Both the position numbers and the translations under genes were made by a program. From NCBI GenBank assembly GCA_002350615.1, contig DEFD01000023.1:24776-34859 (forward strand): a DNA stretch of 10,084 bases. Reading direction: 5' to 3'. Every line of letters begins with the position of its first letter. Positions within the stretch are counted from its first letter, which is position 1. Below, in pieces: positions 1-6,350 of this stretch. A model generated the notes under the pieces. That model did not search any database. It was not told where the DNA came from and was given only the letters and a program-made list of their open reading frames with translations. This DNA comes from Bacteroidales bacterium UBA2861. Its GTDB lineage: Bacteria > Bacteroidota > Bacteroidia > Bacteroidales > UBA932.

Positions 1-706
1 TGCCCGGAGGGCCGACGAGCAGAGCTCCTTTGGGAATCTTGCCGCCGAGGGTTGTGTACTTCGCAGGATTTTTCAGGAAATCGACTATCTCCATCACTTC
101 CTCCTTCGCTCCATAGAGTCCGGCTACGTCCTTGAAAGTGACCTTGATGTCTTTCTTGTCGGCAAGTTTACCTGTGGCTTTACCCACGTTGAAAACGCCG
201 CCCGGGCCTCCGGCACCGCCGCCGGCGGCACGTGACATGCCACGGAACATCCACACGTACATGAGGACAAGGAGGAGTGGCCAGATGATCCAGTCGAGTA
301 TCTGCATCCAGCTCCTGGACCCATTTTCCATCACAATCTTCACCTGGGCCTCTTCAGGAAGGGCTCCATTCAGGGTTGCGAACTCCTTTTCAGGATCGAA
401 ATTATGCGAGACGAGGAAGGTGAAATGGGGAGATTTCGAGGGAAGCTGCCCTGCCGGGAAAAGGTCCGAGTAACGGCCCAGCGCATCAGCCTTCATAGTT
501 ATACGTCCCTCATCCTCATTACGGATATATCGGATTTCCTTGACGTCCCCGTCAAGAATCATCTGCTTCACCTGCGCCCATTCCACTTTCTGGGGACCGA
601 CGCCCTGGTTGCTGAAAAGCATCCAGCCGATTCCCAAAACCAAGAGTAGATAAAACCAGGAAAAATTGATTCTGATTACACGGGGCTTTTTATTATTGTT
701 TGCCAT
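1..706 (-). CDS. ftsH: FtsH, ATP-dependent zinc metalloprotease (5' part only)
   Basis: Membrane-anchored AAA+ protease that extracts and degrades unneeded or misfolded membrane proteins and some cytosolic regulators. The first 235 codons are present; the gene leaves the window at base 1, inside the Walker A motif (ends ...LLVGPPG; the family continues TGKT), so the ATPase core and the HEXXH protease domain lie outside. Visible parts: an N-terminal tail MANNNKKPRVIRINF, a first membrane helix at about residues 15-32, an extracytoplasmic domain at about 33-130, a second helix at about 132-155, a Gly/Ala-rich linker, then the start of the AAA domain with DVAGLYGAKEE, where the usual acidic residue after DVAG-L/C is Tyr. 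The ATG at 704-706 is chosen because it gives the standard Bacteroidales N-terminus and lies about 23 nt downstream of the start point predicted from a strong promoter. It is divergent from birA. Identification is firm. Confidence 0.97.
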   Translation of the reverse strand, partial: MANNNKKPRVIRINFSWFYLLLVLGIGWMLFSNQGVGPQKVEWAQVKQMILDGDVKEIRYIRNEDEGRITMKADALGRYSDLFPAGQLPSKSPHFTFLVSHNFDPEKEFATLNGALPEEAQVKIVMENGSRSWMQILDWIIWPLLLVLMYVWMFRGMSRAAGGGAGGPGGVFNVGKATGKLADKKDIKVTFKDVAGLYGAKEEVMEIVDFLKNPAKYTTLGGKIPKGALLVGPPG

Positions 707-730
707 TCTTATCGCTTTAGAGTAAATTTG
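699..730 (+). promoter_or_regulatory. birA promoter (TTTG-N20-TAAATTTG)
   Basis: TTTG (699-702), 20 nt, then TAAATTTG (723-730), an exact TAnnTTTG match. Predicted transcription start is near 736-737, about 14 nt before the birA ATG, so the leader is very short and A-rich. The -33 element overlaps the ftsH start codon region, and the -7 element is only 5 bp from that of the opposing ftsH promoter. Confidence 0.7.
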
Positions 731-735
731 CAGCA

Positions 736-766
736 CAAATATAAACAAAAATGACACCAAGACAAA
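736..766 (-). promoter_or_regulatory. ftsH promoter (TTTG-N19-TATATTTG)
   Basis: On the minus strand, TTTG (766-763) is followed after 19 nt by TATATTTG (743-736), an exact match to the Bacteroidota -7 consensus TAnnTTTG with the usual -33 TTTG. Predicted transcription start is near 729-730, giving a leader of about 23 nt before the ftsH ATG. The -33 element lies inside the first codons of birA. Confidence 0.7.
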
Positions 767-1428
767 ACAGCATCAATATATACTGGCACGAGTCCGTGGA
801 TTCAACCAACAGCGTTGTCCGGAGGCAGATAGATGAACTTGACAATTTGTCAATTACGGCCGCCGTGACACAGACTGCAGGCAGGGGGCGAGGCGGTCAT
901 AAATGGGCAGCCAAACCCGGGGCTAACCTCACCTTCAGCATATTGCTCAAATTCGGCGACGGGACGCTTGAGCCTCTTCTGGTTAGGGATTCTCTCCTGA
1001 TAACACATGCGGCCACCATCGCCCTCAAGCACTATTTCAGCGAAAAAGGAATAGTCCCCCGCATCAAGTGGCCCAACGACATCTGGGTAGCCGACAGGAA
1101 AATCTGCGGAATCCTGATAGAAAACATCATCGACGCCGACAAAGTGGCCGCAAGCATTGTAGGGATAGGGATCAACCTCAATCAGAGGGATTTCGACCCG
1201 GCCCTGCCCAATCCGACCTCACTCTCTCTTGAGACGGGAAAAGACTATCGGATAAAAGAAGAGCTCGAAGCCTTCGCTTCCTGCTTCATGGACTGCTGCG
1301 TCAAGATGAACAGCCTTGAAGGCCGCAACGAACTCGCAGCTGAGTTTGCGGATTCAATGTTCTATCTGGAAAAAGACCGGCAGGATGCACTCGACGCGGC
1401 TATTGCGCATTACGAATCGATGCGATAG
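751..1428 (+). CDS. birA: Biotin--[acetyl-CoA-carboxylase] ligase, catalytic domain only
   Basis: Activates biotin with ATP and transfers it to a lysine of the biotin carboxyl carrier domain of biotin-dependent enzymes. At 225 residues it has no N-terminal DNA-binding HTH, so it is probably a ligase only and not a repressor. Visible motifs: DSTN (17-20), the biotinyl-AMP loop GRGRGGHKW (44-52, usually GRGRRGRxW), KWPND with the catalytic-site lysine (106-110) and VGIGINLNQ (137-145). The usual C-terminal SH3-like domain of roughly 40-45 residues is absent: family similarity stops around residue 208, and the last codons run antisense over the 3' end of rpe, with a 29-bp tail-to-tail overlap. 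The ATG start directly follows an A-rich leader and a strong promoter. The family call is secure. Whether this is a functional short form, a decayed gene or an assembly deletion cannot be told from the sequence. Confidence 0.9.
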   Translation: MTPRQNSINIYWHESVDSTNSVVRRQIDELDNLSITAAVTQTAGRGRGGHKWAAKPGANLTFSILLKFGDGTLEPLLVRDSLLITHAATIALKHYFSEKGIVPRIKWPNDIWVADRKICGILIENIIDADKVAASIVGIGINLNQRDFDPALPNPTSLSLETGKDYRIKEELEAFASCFMDCCVKMNSLEGRNELAAEFADSMFYLEKDRQDALDAAIAHYESMR

Positions 1429-2053
1429 CGGCCTCGGGATCCTTGGCGGAGAAAACCGAGCTGCCGGCCACGAGGATGTCAGCGCCCGCAGCGGCCAATG
1501 CTGCCGCATTTGATGCGTTCACTCCCCCGTCAACCTCGATGAGGGCAGCATCTCCCCTCGCCTCCAACTCCGCTTTAAGAGCCGCGACCCTGTCCAGGGA
1601 TTCATATATGAATTTCTGGCCTCCGAATCCTGCGAATACGGACATTATGAGGAAATAGTCGGCTTTGCCGATATATGGGAAAAGCCTCTGCACGGGAATG
1701 TCCGGATTGATGACAAGGCCAGCCTTCATCCCAAGGGAACGGATAGCGGCGAGGTTGCCGGAAGTCTTCCTGCCCGCGGCCTCGAGATGGAAACTGAGCA
1801 TTGACACCCCGGATTTCGCGCAGGATTCGAACCATTTATGGGGATTAACCACCATCAGATGGGCATCCATGGGTATCTTGGCGATTTCGGCCACGGCTTT
1901 CATGACGGGAAAACCGAAGGAAATATTGGGGACGAAACTGCCATCCATCACATCGAAATGGATGATGTCGGCCGAACGGTTGAGCATTCGGATATCCCTG
2001 CCGAGATTGGCGAAATCGGCCGACAGTATCGAAGGTGCTACCTGTAATTGCAT
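1400..2053 (-). CDS. rpe: Ribulose-phosphate 3-epimerase
   Basis: Interconverts D-ribulose 5-phosphate and D-xylulose 5-phosphate in the pentose phosphate pathway; a cytosolic TIM-barrel metalloenzyme. At 217 residues it is full length. Active-site residues are in place: Ser8 in APSILSADF, His32 and Asp34 in HFDVMDG, His65 in DAHLMV, Asp175 in EVDGGV, and the phosphate loops GFGGQ (142-146) and AGSSVF (196-201). One deviation: the signature MSVNPGFGGQ reads MSVFAGFGGQ, so Asn-Pro is Phe-Ala at 140-141. Its ATG lies 16 bp inside the end of the pepD gene, suggesting translational coupling as the last gene of a dnaA-pepD-rpe unit. No terminator hairpin is visible after its stop, and its 3' end overlaps convergent birA. 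Confidence 0.95.
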   Translation of the reverse strand: MQLQVAPSILSADFANLGRDIRMLNRSADIIHFDVMDGSFVPNISFGFPVMKAVAEIAKIPMDAHLMVVNPHKWFESCAKSGVSMLSFHLEAAGRKTSGNLAAIRSLGMKAGLVINPDIPVQRLFPYIGKADYFLIMSVFAGFGGQKFIYESLDRVAALKAELEARGDAALIEVDGGVNASNAAALAAAGADILVAGSSVFSAKDPEAAIASIRNAQ

Positions 2054-3453
2054 ACAACGTCGTCGAGAAGTGATACGAAACGGTCCATAGAGGCAAGCTC
2101 TAGCCTTTCTCCGGGAGTATGTACGCCACGAAGGGTAGGTCCGAAGGAAATCATGTCGAGGTCAGGGAACTTTTCAAGGAAGAGTCCGCACTCAAGTCCT
2201 GCATGAATGGCAAGGACAAGTGGATCCTCATTAAAGAGGCGTTTGTAGGATTCAACGCATACCTTGAGGATATGGGAATCGAGATTGGGATTCCAACCAG
2301 GATACTTGCCGTAACATTCCACTGATGCACCGGCTTTGCGGAAAACATCCGCAACATCTGCGGAGATTCCGTCCAATTCGCTTACCACGCTGCTTCTCTG
2401 GCTCGTATTGACCCTGAACAGCCCGTCTTCCCGTACGACGGCAGCAAGATTGCTGGATGTCTGGACAAGCCCCTCGATGTCCGGGCTCATCTTAATCACG
2501 CCGTGCGGACAGGCGGCCAGAGCCGCTATGAACCTGTCGGCAGCCTCGGAATCAAGGACCGAAGACAGCTCTCCTGCATTTTCGCATGAGAAAAGTAAGG
2601 ACGGATCATCCTTGGAATACTCGAGCTTGACTTTGGACGCATAAGCTTCAAACTCTTTGCACAAGGATTCGTCCTGGCAGACGATTACGGCAGTACATTC
2701 CCTTGCGATGGTATTATGCTTCCCGCCGCCTTCGAAACGCACAAGGCGGTATCTTCCCTGCTGCGAAGCAAGGAATTCCGCAAGCAGCTTGACGGTATTT
2801 GCGCGGTGCTTGTTGATGTCGTCTCCGCTGTGTCCGCCAAGGCCGCCTTTGATGCTGAGGCAAAGGCTCTTTGCACTTTCCGGCAACTCGAGCGTAGGGA
2901 TGTTGAAGCGGGCATCGGTGTGCTGACCTCCTGAACAACCTATGAAAAGCTGGCCTTCATCTTCCGAGTCGAGATTGATCAGAATTTTGGAATCGAAGAA
3001 GCCTGGCTGCATTGCGAACGCACCGTCCATTCCGGTTTCCTCGGAAATCGTGAAAATACATTCTATTCGTCCGCTGGGCCTGGGGCTTTCAAGGAGTGCG
3101 AGACAGGCTGCAACGCCTATTCCGTCATCTGCTCCCAGGGTTGTCTGTTTTGCTATCATCCAGCCGTCCTCGATTTCATAGCGGATAGGATCCCGGCGGA
3201 AATCGTGCTCAACTCCGGCTAGCTTTTCGCAAACCATATCCTGATGGGCCTGCAGGGCAATCGAGGGGACATCTTCCTTCCCCGGAGCCGCCTCCCTGAT
3301 GATGCAGACATTGCCGGTATCGTCTTTCCTGTACTTGAGGCCGTGATTCCGGGCCCAGTCGCAAAGGTACTGGGTCATAGGTTCCTCGTGTCCCGATTCG
3401 CGCGGGATGCGGGTGATTTCCTTGAAAATGTCAAGAACTGATTCTGAAGTCAT
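2038..3453 (-). CDS. pepD: Cytosol non-specific dipeptidase / aminoacyl-histidine dipeptidase (M20C)
   Basis: Zinc dipeptidase of the M20C (PepD) family that hydrolyses dipeptides, including Xaa-His, in the cytosol. At 471 residues it is close to the usual length. Metal and catalytic residues visible: His70 and Asp72 in LQAHQDMVCE (the family usually has Gly before the His), the GADDGIG loop with the bridging Asp (107-113), the catalytic Glu pair in SEETGM (137-142), Asp162 in NLDSEDEG, and His445 in the C-terminal RGVHTPGER motif. The central lid domain contains GGLGGHSGDDI (203-213) and GGGKHNTIARE (242-252). Its ATG (3451-3453) comes 4 bp after the dnaA stop and its 3' end overlaps rpe by 16 bp, so it probably lacks its own promoter. 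The exact substrate range cannot be read from the sequence. Confidence 0.93.
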   Translation of the reverse strand: MTSESVLDIFKEITRIPRESGHEEPMTQYLCDWARNHGLKYRKDDTGNVCIIREAAPGKEDVPSIALQAHQDMVCEKLAGVEHDFRRDPIRYEIEDGWMIAKQTTLGADDGIGVAACLALLESPRPSGRIECIFTISEETGMDGAFAMQPGFFDSKILINLDSEDEGQLFIGCSGGQHTDARFNIPTLELPESAKSLCLSIKGGLGGHSGDDINKHRANTVKLLAEFLASQQGRYRLVRFEGGGKHNTIARECTAVIVCQDESLCKEFEAYASKVKLEYSKDDPSLLFSCENAGELSSVLDSEAADRFIAALAACPHGVIKMSPDIEGLVQTSSNLAAVVREDGLFRVNTSQRSSVVSELDGISADVADVFRKAGASVECYGKYPGWNPNLDSHILKVCVESYKRLFNEDPLVLAIHAGLECGLFLEKFPDLDMISFGPTLRGVHTPGERLELASMDRFVSLLDDVVCNYR

Positions 3454-3457
3454 TGTT

Positions 3458-4885
3458 TTATCGGTTGGATGGTGTGAGCATAGTCTTGATGTCGTTGACG
3501 TATTTCTTGAATACGCGATCCGTGGACATCAGGTCTGTGACCGTGCTGCAGGCATGGAGGACCGTTGCGTGGTCCTTCCCTCCTATTTCCGAACCGATTG
3601 TCGCAAGCGAGCAGTTGGGAATGAGGGCCCTGCTCAGGTACATTGCAATTTGACGGGCCTGCACTATCTGGCGCTTGCGCGACTTCGACAGCAGAGTATC
3701 CCTTGTGATATTGAAATAATCGCAGACAGAGGTCTGCACTTTCTCGATTGTGACTGTAGATACGTCCTCCCCTACGATCTTTTCAGTAATCCTCGCGGCG
3801 AGCTCCACGGTGCAGTCGGTATGCGCGATCGTAGAATGGGCTATAAGCGAGATGAGCGCGCCTTCGAGTTCACGGAAGTTCGTCTTCACCCGCTCGGCGA
3901 GATAGCTGAGGACATCATCCGAGATGCTGACGCCTTCCCTTGAGCAACGGGAGCGGAGCATGGCAAGGCGAGTCTCGAAATCCGGACGGAGAAGTTCTAC
4001 CGAAAGTCCCCATTTGAATCGGGAAAGGAGCCTTGCCTCGAAATTCTGCAGGTCCACGGGCGCACGGTCCGATGTGAGGACCAGCTGCTTGCCGTTCTGA
4101 TGGAGATTGTTGAAGATGTTGAAGAAAGCGGTCTGATTGCCCTCTCCGCGCAAATCCTGGATGTCATCGACGATGAGAACGTCTATCTTCATGTAGTATG
4201 CCATGAAGTCGTTGAGTTTGTTCTCGACGTTTACTGCATGGACATATTGATTCTTGAACTCGTTCCCGGTTACGTAAAGGACAATGAGTTCAGGGAATTT
4301 CTCCTTGATTTCCAAACCGATGGCCTGCGCGACATGGGTCTTGCCCAGTCCGGGACCTCCGAAAATGAAAAGAGGGTTGAACGGAGTGTGACCGGGGGCG
4401 TCGGCGATATTCCTTCCCGCGGAACGGGCAAGGGTGTTGCATGCTCCCTCCACCAGATTCGCGAAACTGTAGGAAGGATTGAGATGAGGGTCTATCTGTA
4501 TCCTGGTGAGTCCGGGATAGACCAGGGCGCCAGGATTTCCTGCCTGCTGGTATGTACCGACGGAAATCGTCCGGTTGGTAGGAGCGATTCCGGAACTTGC
4601 AGGAACCGTCATGGCCTGACCGCTGCTTACCGGCCTGAAACTGTATTTCAGACGCGCTTCGCCGCCTATTACCCTCTTCAGTGTTTTTTTGATGATATCG
4701 AGATACGCGGATTCAAGATATTCCATGAAGAACTCGGAAGGAACTTCGACGGTGAGAACTGCATTCTCAAGGGAAACCGGCCTGATTCTTTTGAACCAGG
4801 TTTCGAACTCCTGCGGAGTGATAATCTGCCCGATTATGTGCAGACAATCGTTCCAGGCATCCGTATGTTTACCTCTTGAATCCAT
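3458..4885 (-). CDS. dnaA: Chromosomal replication initiator protein DnaA
   Basis: AAA+ initiator that binds DnaA boxes at oriC, melts the origin and recruits the replicative helicase. In 475-residue numbering: an N-terminal helicase-interaction domain (about 5-85, with FETWFKRI), a variable linker with Gln/Pro/Gly (about 86-135), the AAA+ core starting at YSFANLVEG with Walker A GGPGLGKTH (176-184), Walker B VLIVDDIQ (236-243), sensor 1 LTSD (270-273), the box VII arginine region RLLSRFKWGL (285-294) and sensor 2 NFRELEGAL (336-344), then the DNA-binding domain with signature GGKDHATVLHACSTV (435-449). The ATG at 4883-4885 is preferred over an in-frame TTG at 4903, which would add six residues not typical of the family; the ATG follows an A-rich leader. 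It begins a compact unit with pepD and rpe. dnaN does not follow it. Confidence 0.97.
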   Translation of the reverse strand: MDSRGKHTDAWNDCLHIIGQIITPQEFETWFKRIRPVSLENAVLTVEVPSEFFMEYLESAYLDIIKKTLKRVIGGEARLKYSFRPVSSGQAMTVPASSGIAPTNRTISVGTYQQAGNPGALVYPGLTRIQIDPHLNPSYSFANLVEGACNTLARSAGRNIADAPGHTPFNPLFIFGGPGLGKTHVAQAIGLEIKEKFPELIVLYVTGNEFKNQYVHAVNVENKLNDFMAYYMKIDVLIVDDIQDLRGEGNQTAFFNIFNNLHQNGKQLVLTSDRAPVDLQNFEARLLSRFKWGLSVELLRPDFETRLAMLRSRCSREGVSISDDVLSYLAERVKTNFRELEGALISLIAHSTIAHTDCTVELAARITEKIVGEDVSTVTIEKVQTSVCDYFNITRDTLLSKSRKRQIVQARQIAMYLSRALIPNCSLATIGSEIGGKDHATVLHACSTVTDLMSTDRVFKKYVNDIKTMLTPSNR

Positions 4886-4896
4886 ATGTGTTTTGA

Positions 4897-4905
4897 TGTG
4901 CAAAA
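4897..4905 (-). promoter_or_regulatory. Possible DnaA box just upstream of dnaA
   Basis: The minus strand reads TTTTGCACA, one mismatch from TTATNCACA, 12-20 bp upstream of the dnaA ATG. A weaker two-mismatch copy, TTAACCACT, lies about 12 bp further upstream. This would suit DnaA autoregulation, but two weak sites in an AT-rich stretch are little evidence. The rest of the 4886-4980 gap is A/T tracts; a partial promoter element, TAGTTTG (one base short of TAnnTTTG), lies on the minus strand near 4940. Confidence 0.25.
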
Positions 4906-4980
4906 GTGGTTAAAAAAAACACCTCAAAAACTTTTTCAAACTATTGCTTTTTATTTTTTTTAGCTGTAACTATAGGAACA

Positions 4981-5025
4981 TAAAAAAATGTTGGACTTTC
5001 GTAAATCGCTGATGTCCAACATTTT
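4981..5025 (-). terminator. Rho-independent terminator of the amidase gene
   Basis: A perfect 12-bp inverted repeat (arms 4985-4996 and 5014-5025; GTCCAACATTTT and its complement) encloses a 17-nt loop. On the minus strand the descending arm runs into a tract of seven T residues. It begins about 30 nt after the amidase stop codon and separates that gene from dnaA. On the plus strand the T tract is shorter, so it is oriented for the minus-strand gene. Confidence 0.85.
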
Positions 5026-5055
5026 AGTATTATGAAAAAATCTTTATACCCTATT

Positions 5056-6309
5056 TTACCGCAGTCTGGACACGGAACCGTCAGTGATGCTTACCATGAA
5101 GGATGCAGGATACTTTTCTTTGATCTTCACATTGTGACTTCTGGCCTCCTGCTCCGACGGACTCAACCCTATAATATATTTATAAAGAGACCCAATCGCA
5201 ATCCTCTTCGGAGTAAAGCCCATGAACATGGGATCGCCTGGCTGGATGACTCTGCTGCTGGCGAAAATCTGCGTGCCGTACAGCGTCGTTGTCTCTGGCT
5301 TGCCGGCTGCCTGTTCCGAAGGCTTGGGTGCGGGCTGCGTAGCTGGTTTAGGCGTCGAAACAGCCGGTGAAGCGGCAGGCGCAGGCTTAGGCTTGGGCTC
5401 GTCCTGCGGTTTAGGCTGAGGTTTGGGCGCCGGCGCCGGTTTCGGTTCAGCTTTGGGGGCGGGCTGGGGCTCAGGCTCAGCTATCAGGGCGCTTTCCTCC
5501 TGCGTGCGCCTGATGTCCACGCTGCTGTCGTAAAGATCTTTGTAATCCTTGAAAGCGTCGAACAACCTTTTTGCAAGGATCTGCCGCTGCTCTGGAGTGC
5601 GCAGGGCCGCCAGATCGACGGAATTGGAAATGAAGCCCAATTCCACGAGCACTGCCGGCATGGCGGTCTTCCACAATACATAGAAAGGATTCTGCCATAT
5701 TCCCCTGTCAGCCTTGATAGGACCGCCTTTCAATTTTTCGGAAATGACGGACGCCAGCAGAAGGCTCTGTTCCAGATGGGCATTCTGCATGAGCTGCATG
5801 AAGATATAGGACTCTTCGTCGTTTGGATTGAATCCCTGATACTTGGCATTGTAATCGTCCTCAAGCAAGATCACCGAGTTCTCGCGTTTGCAGACATCCA
5901 TATTATATGCAAACAGATCCCGGTTCTTGTCGCTGGACTGCCCGAGGATATGAACGGAGTAACCGTTGGGAGTGGCGTTTACGGACGAATTAATGTGTAT
6001 CGAGATGAAGATATTCGCCCCTGCCTTGTTGGCGGCGACAGCCCTTTCATTAAGTCCGACGAACTGGTCGTTGGTCCTGGTCATCACGACGTTTACATCC
6101 GGATATGCATTCCGGATGAGTGTCGACAAGCGCGTGGCGATGTCCAGGGTAAGGTTTTTCTCGTAAGTTTTTTTGTCTTTGCTCACCGCGCCTGCATCTT
6201 TTCCGCCGTGTCCGGCATCTATTACTACGGTGCTGAGCTTCAAATCGTCCGCCGCGGCACAGAATATGTTCAGCACCGCTGCCAGGAATATGCAGATTGT
6301 GTGTTTCAA
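5056..6309 (-). CDS. N-acetylmuramoyl-L-alanine amidase (Amidase_3) with a SPOR-like C-terminus
   Basis: Exported zinc amidase that cuts the bond between N-acetylmuramic acid and the stem peptide, as in daughter-cell separation. A signal peptide at about residues 1-20 (MKHTICIFLAAVLNIFCAAA) precedes the catalytic domain (about 25-255). The Zn ligands are His34 (DAGHGGKD), Glu50 (YEKNLTL) and His105 (SIHINSS), with catalytic Glu223 (VELGFISN). Residues 278-338 form a Pro/Ala/Lys/Glu-rich linker, probably spanning the periplasm. The last 75 or so residues (GTQIFASSR ... KIKEKYPASFMVS) resemble a SPOR domain, which would target septal glycan strands stripped of stem peptides. The start is TTG at 6307-6309: an in-frame TAA at 6340-6342 and the absence of any ATG before residue 76 leave no better choice, and the signal peptide fits it. 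It shares a 41-bp promoter region with lptD. It is an AmiC/CwlD-type family member; the exact orthologue is not assigned. Confidence 0.93.
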   Translation of the reverse strand: MKHTICIFLAAVLNIFCAAADDLKLSTVVIDAGHGGKDAGAVSKDKKTYEKNLTLDIATRLSTLIRNAYPDVNVVMTRTNDQFVGLNERAVAANKAGANIFISIHINSSVNATPNGYSVHILGQSSDKNRDLFAYNMDVCKRENSVILLEDDYNAKYQGFNPNDEESYIFMQLMQNAHLEQSLLLASVISEKLKGGPIKADRGIWQNPFYVLWKTAMPAVLVELGFISNSVDLAALRTPEQRQILAKRLFDAFKDYKDLYDSSVDIRRTQEESALIAEPEPQPAPKAEPKPAPAPKPQPKPQDEPKPKPAPAASPAVSTPKPATQPAPKPSEQAAGKPETTTLYGTQIFASSRVIQPGDPMFMGFTPKRIAIGSLYKYIIGLSPSEQEARSHNVKIKEKYPASFMVSITDGSVSRLR

Positions 6310-6327
6310 AAAATAGTTGTACTTTTG
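6297..6327 (+). promoter_or_regulatory. lptD promoter (TTG-N20-TACTTTTG)
   Basis: TTG (6297-6299), 20 nt, then TACTTTTG (6320-6327), an exact TAnnTTTG match. Predicted transcription start is near 6333. This rules out the upstream TTG at 6297 as the lptD start and supports the TTG at 6351. The -33 element lies within the first codons of the amidase gene. Confidence 0.6.
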
Positions 6328-6334
6328 TATTTTG

Positions 6335-6342
6335 CAAATTTA
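6335..6342 (-). promoter_or_regulatory. -7 element of the amidase promoter
   Basis: The minus strand reads TAAATTTG (6342-6335), an exact match to TAnnTTTG. Predicted transcription start is near 6329, giving a leader of about 20 nt before the TTG start codon. No TTG stands at the expected -33 distance, where the strand is T/A-rich, so the element is supported by its -7 only. Confidence 0.5.
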
Positions 6343-6350
6343 GAAAAAAA

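Noticed and set aside
3407..3943. 178-residue plus-strand open frame across the dnaA 3' end and pepD start
   Set aside because: It spans the junction of two certain genes on the other strand and shows no domain or promoter.
4100..4879. 259-residue open frame on the plus strand across dnaA
   Set aside because: It lies wholly antisense to a dnaA gene with all its motifs. It has no promoter or recognisable domain and is a by-product of dnaA codon bias.
4886..5055. Chromosomal origin of replication next to dnaA
   Set aside because: Only weak, mismatched DnaA boxes are present and much of the gap is taken up by a terminator; dnaA is often not at oriC in Bacteroidota.
5340..5475. Repetitive GC-rich stretch in the amidase gene as a possible non-coding repeat array
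   Set aside because: It encodes the Pro/Ala/Lys linker in frame; the repetition is explained by low-complexity protein sequence.
6297..6350. Longer lptD start at TTG 6297
   Set aside because: It would place 18 charged and Cys-containing residues before the signal peptide, overlap the amidase start and lie upstream of the predicted transcription start.
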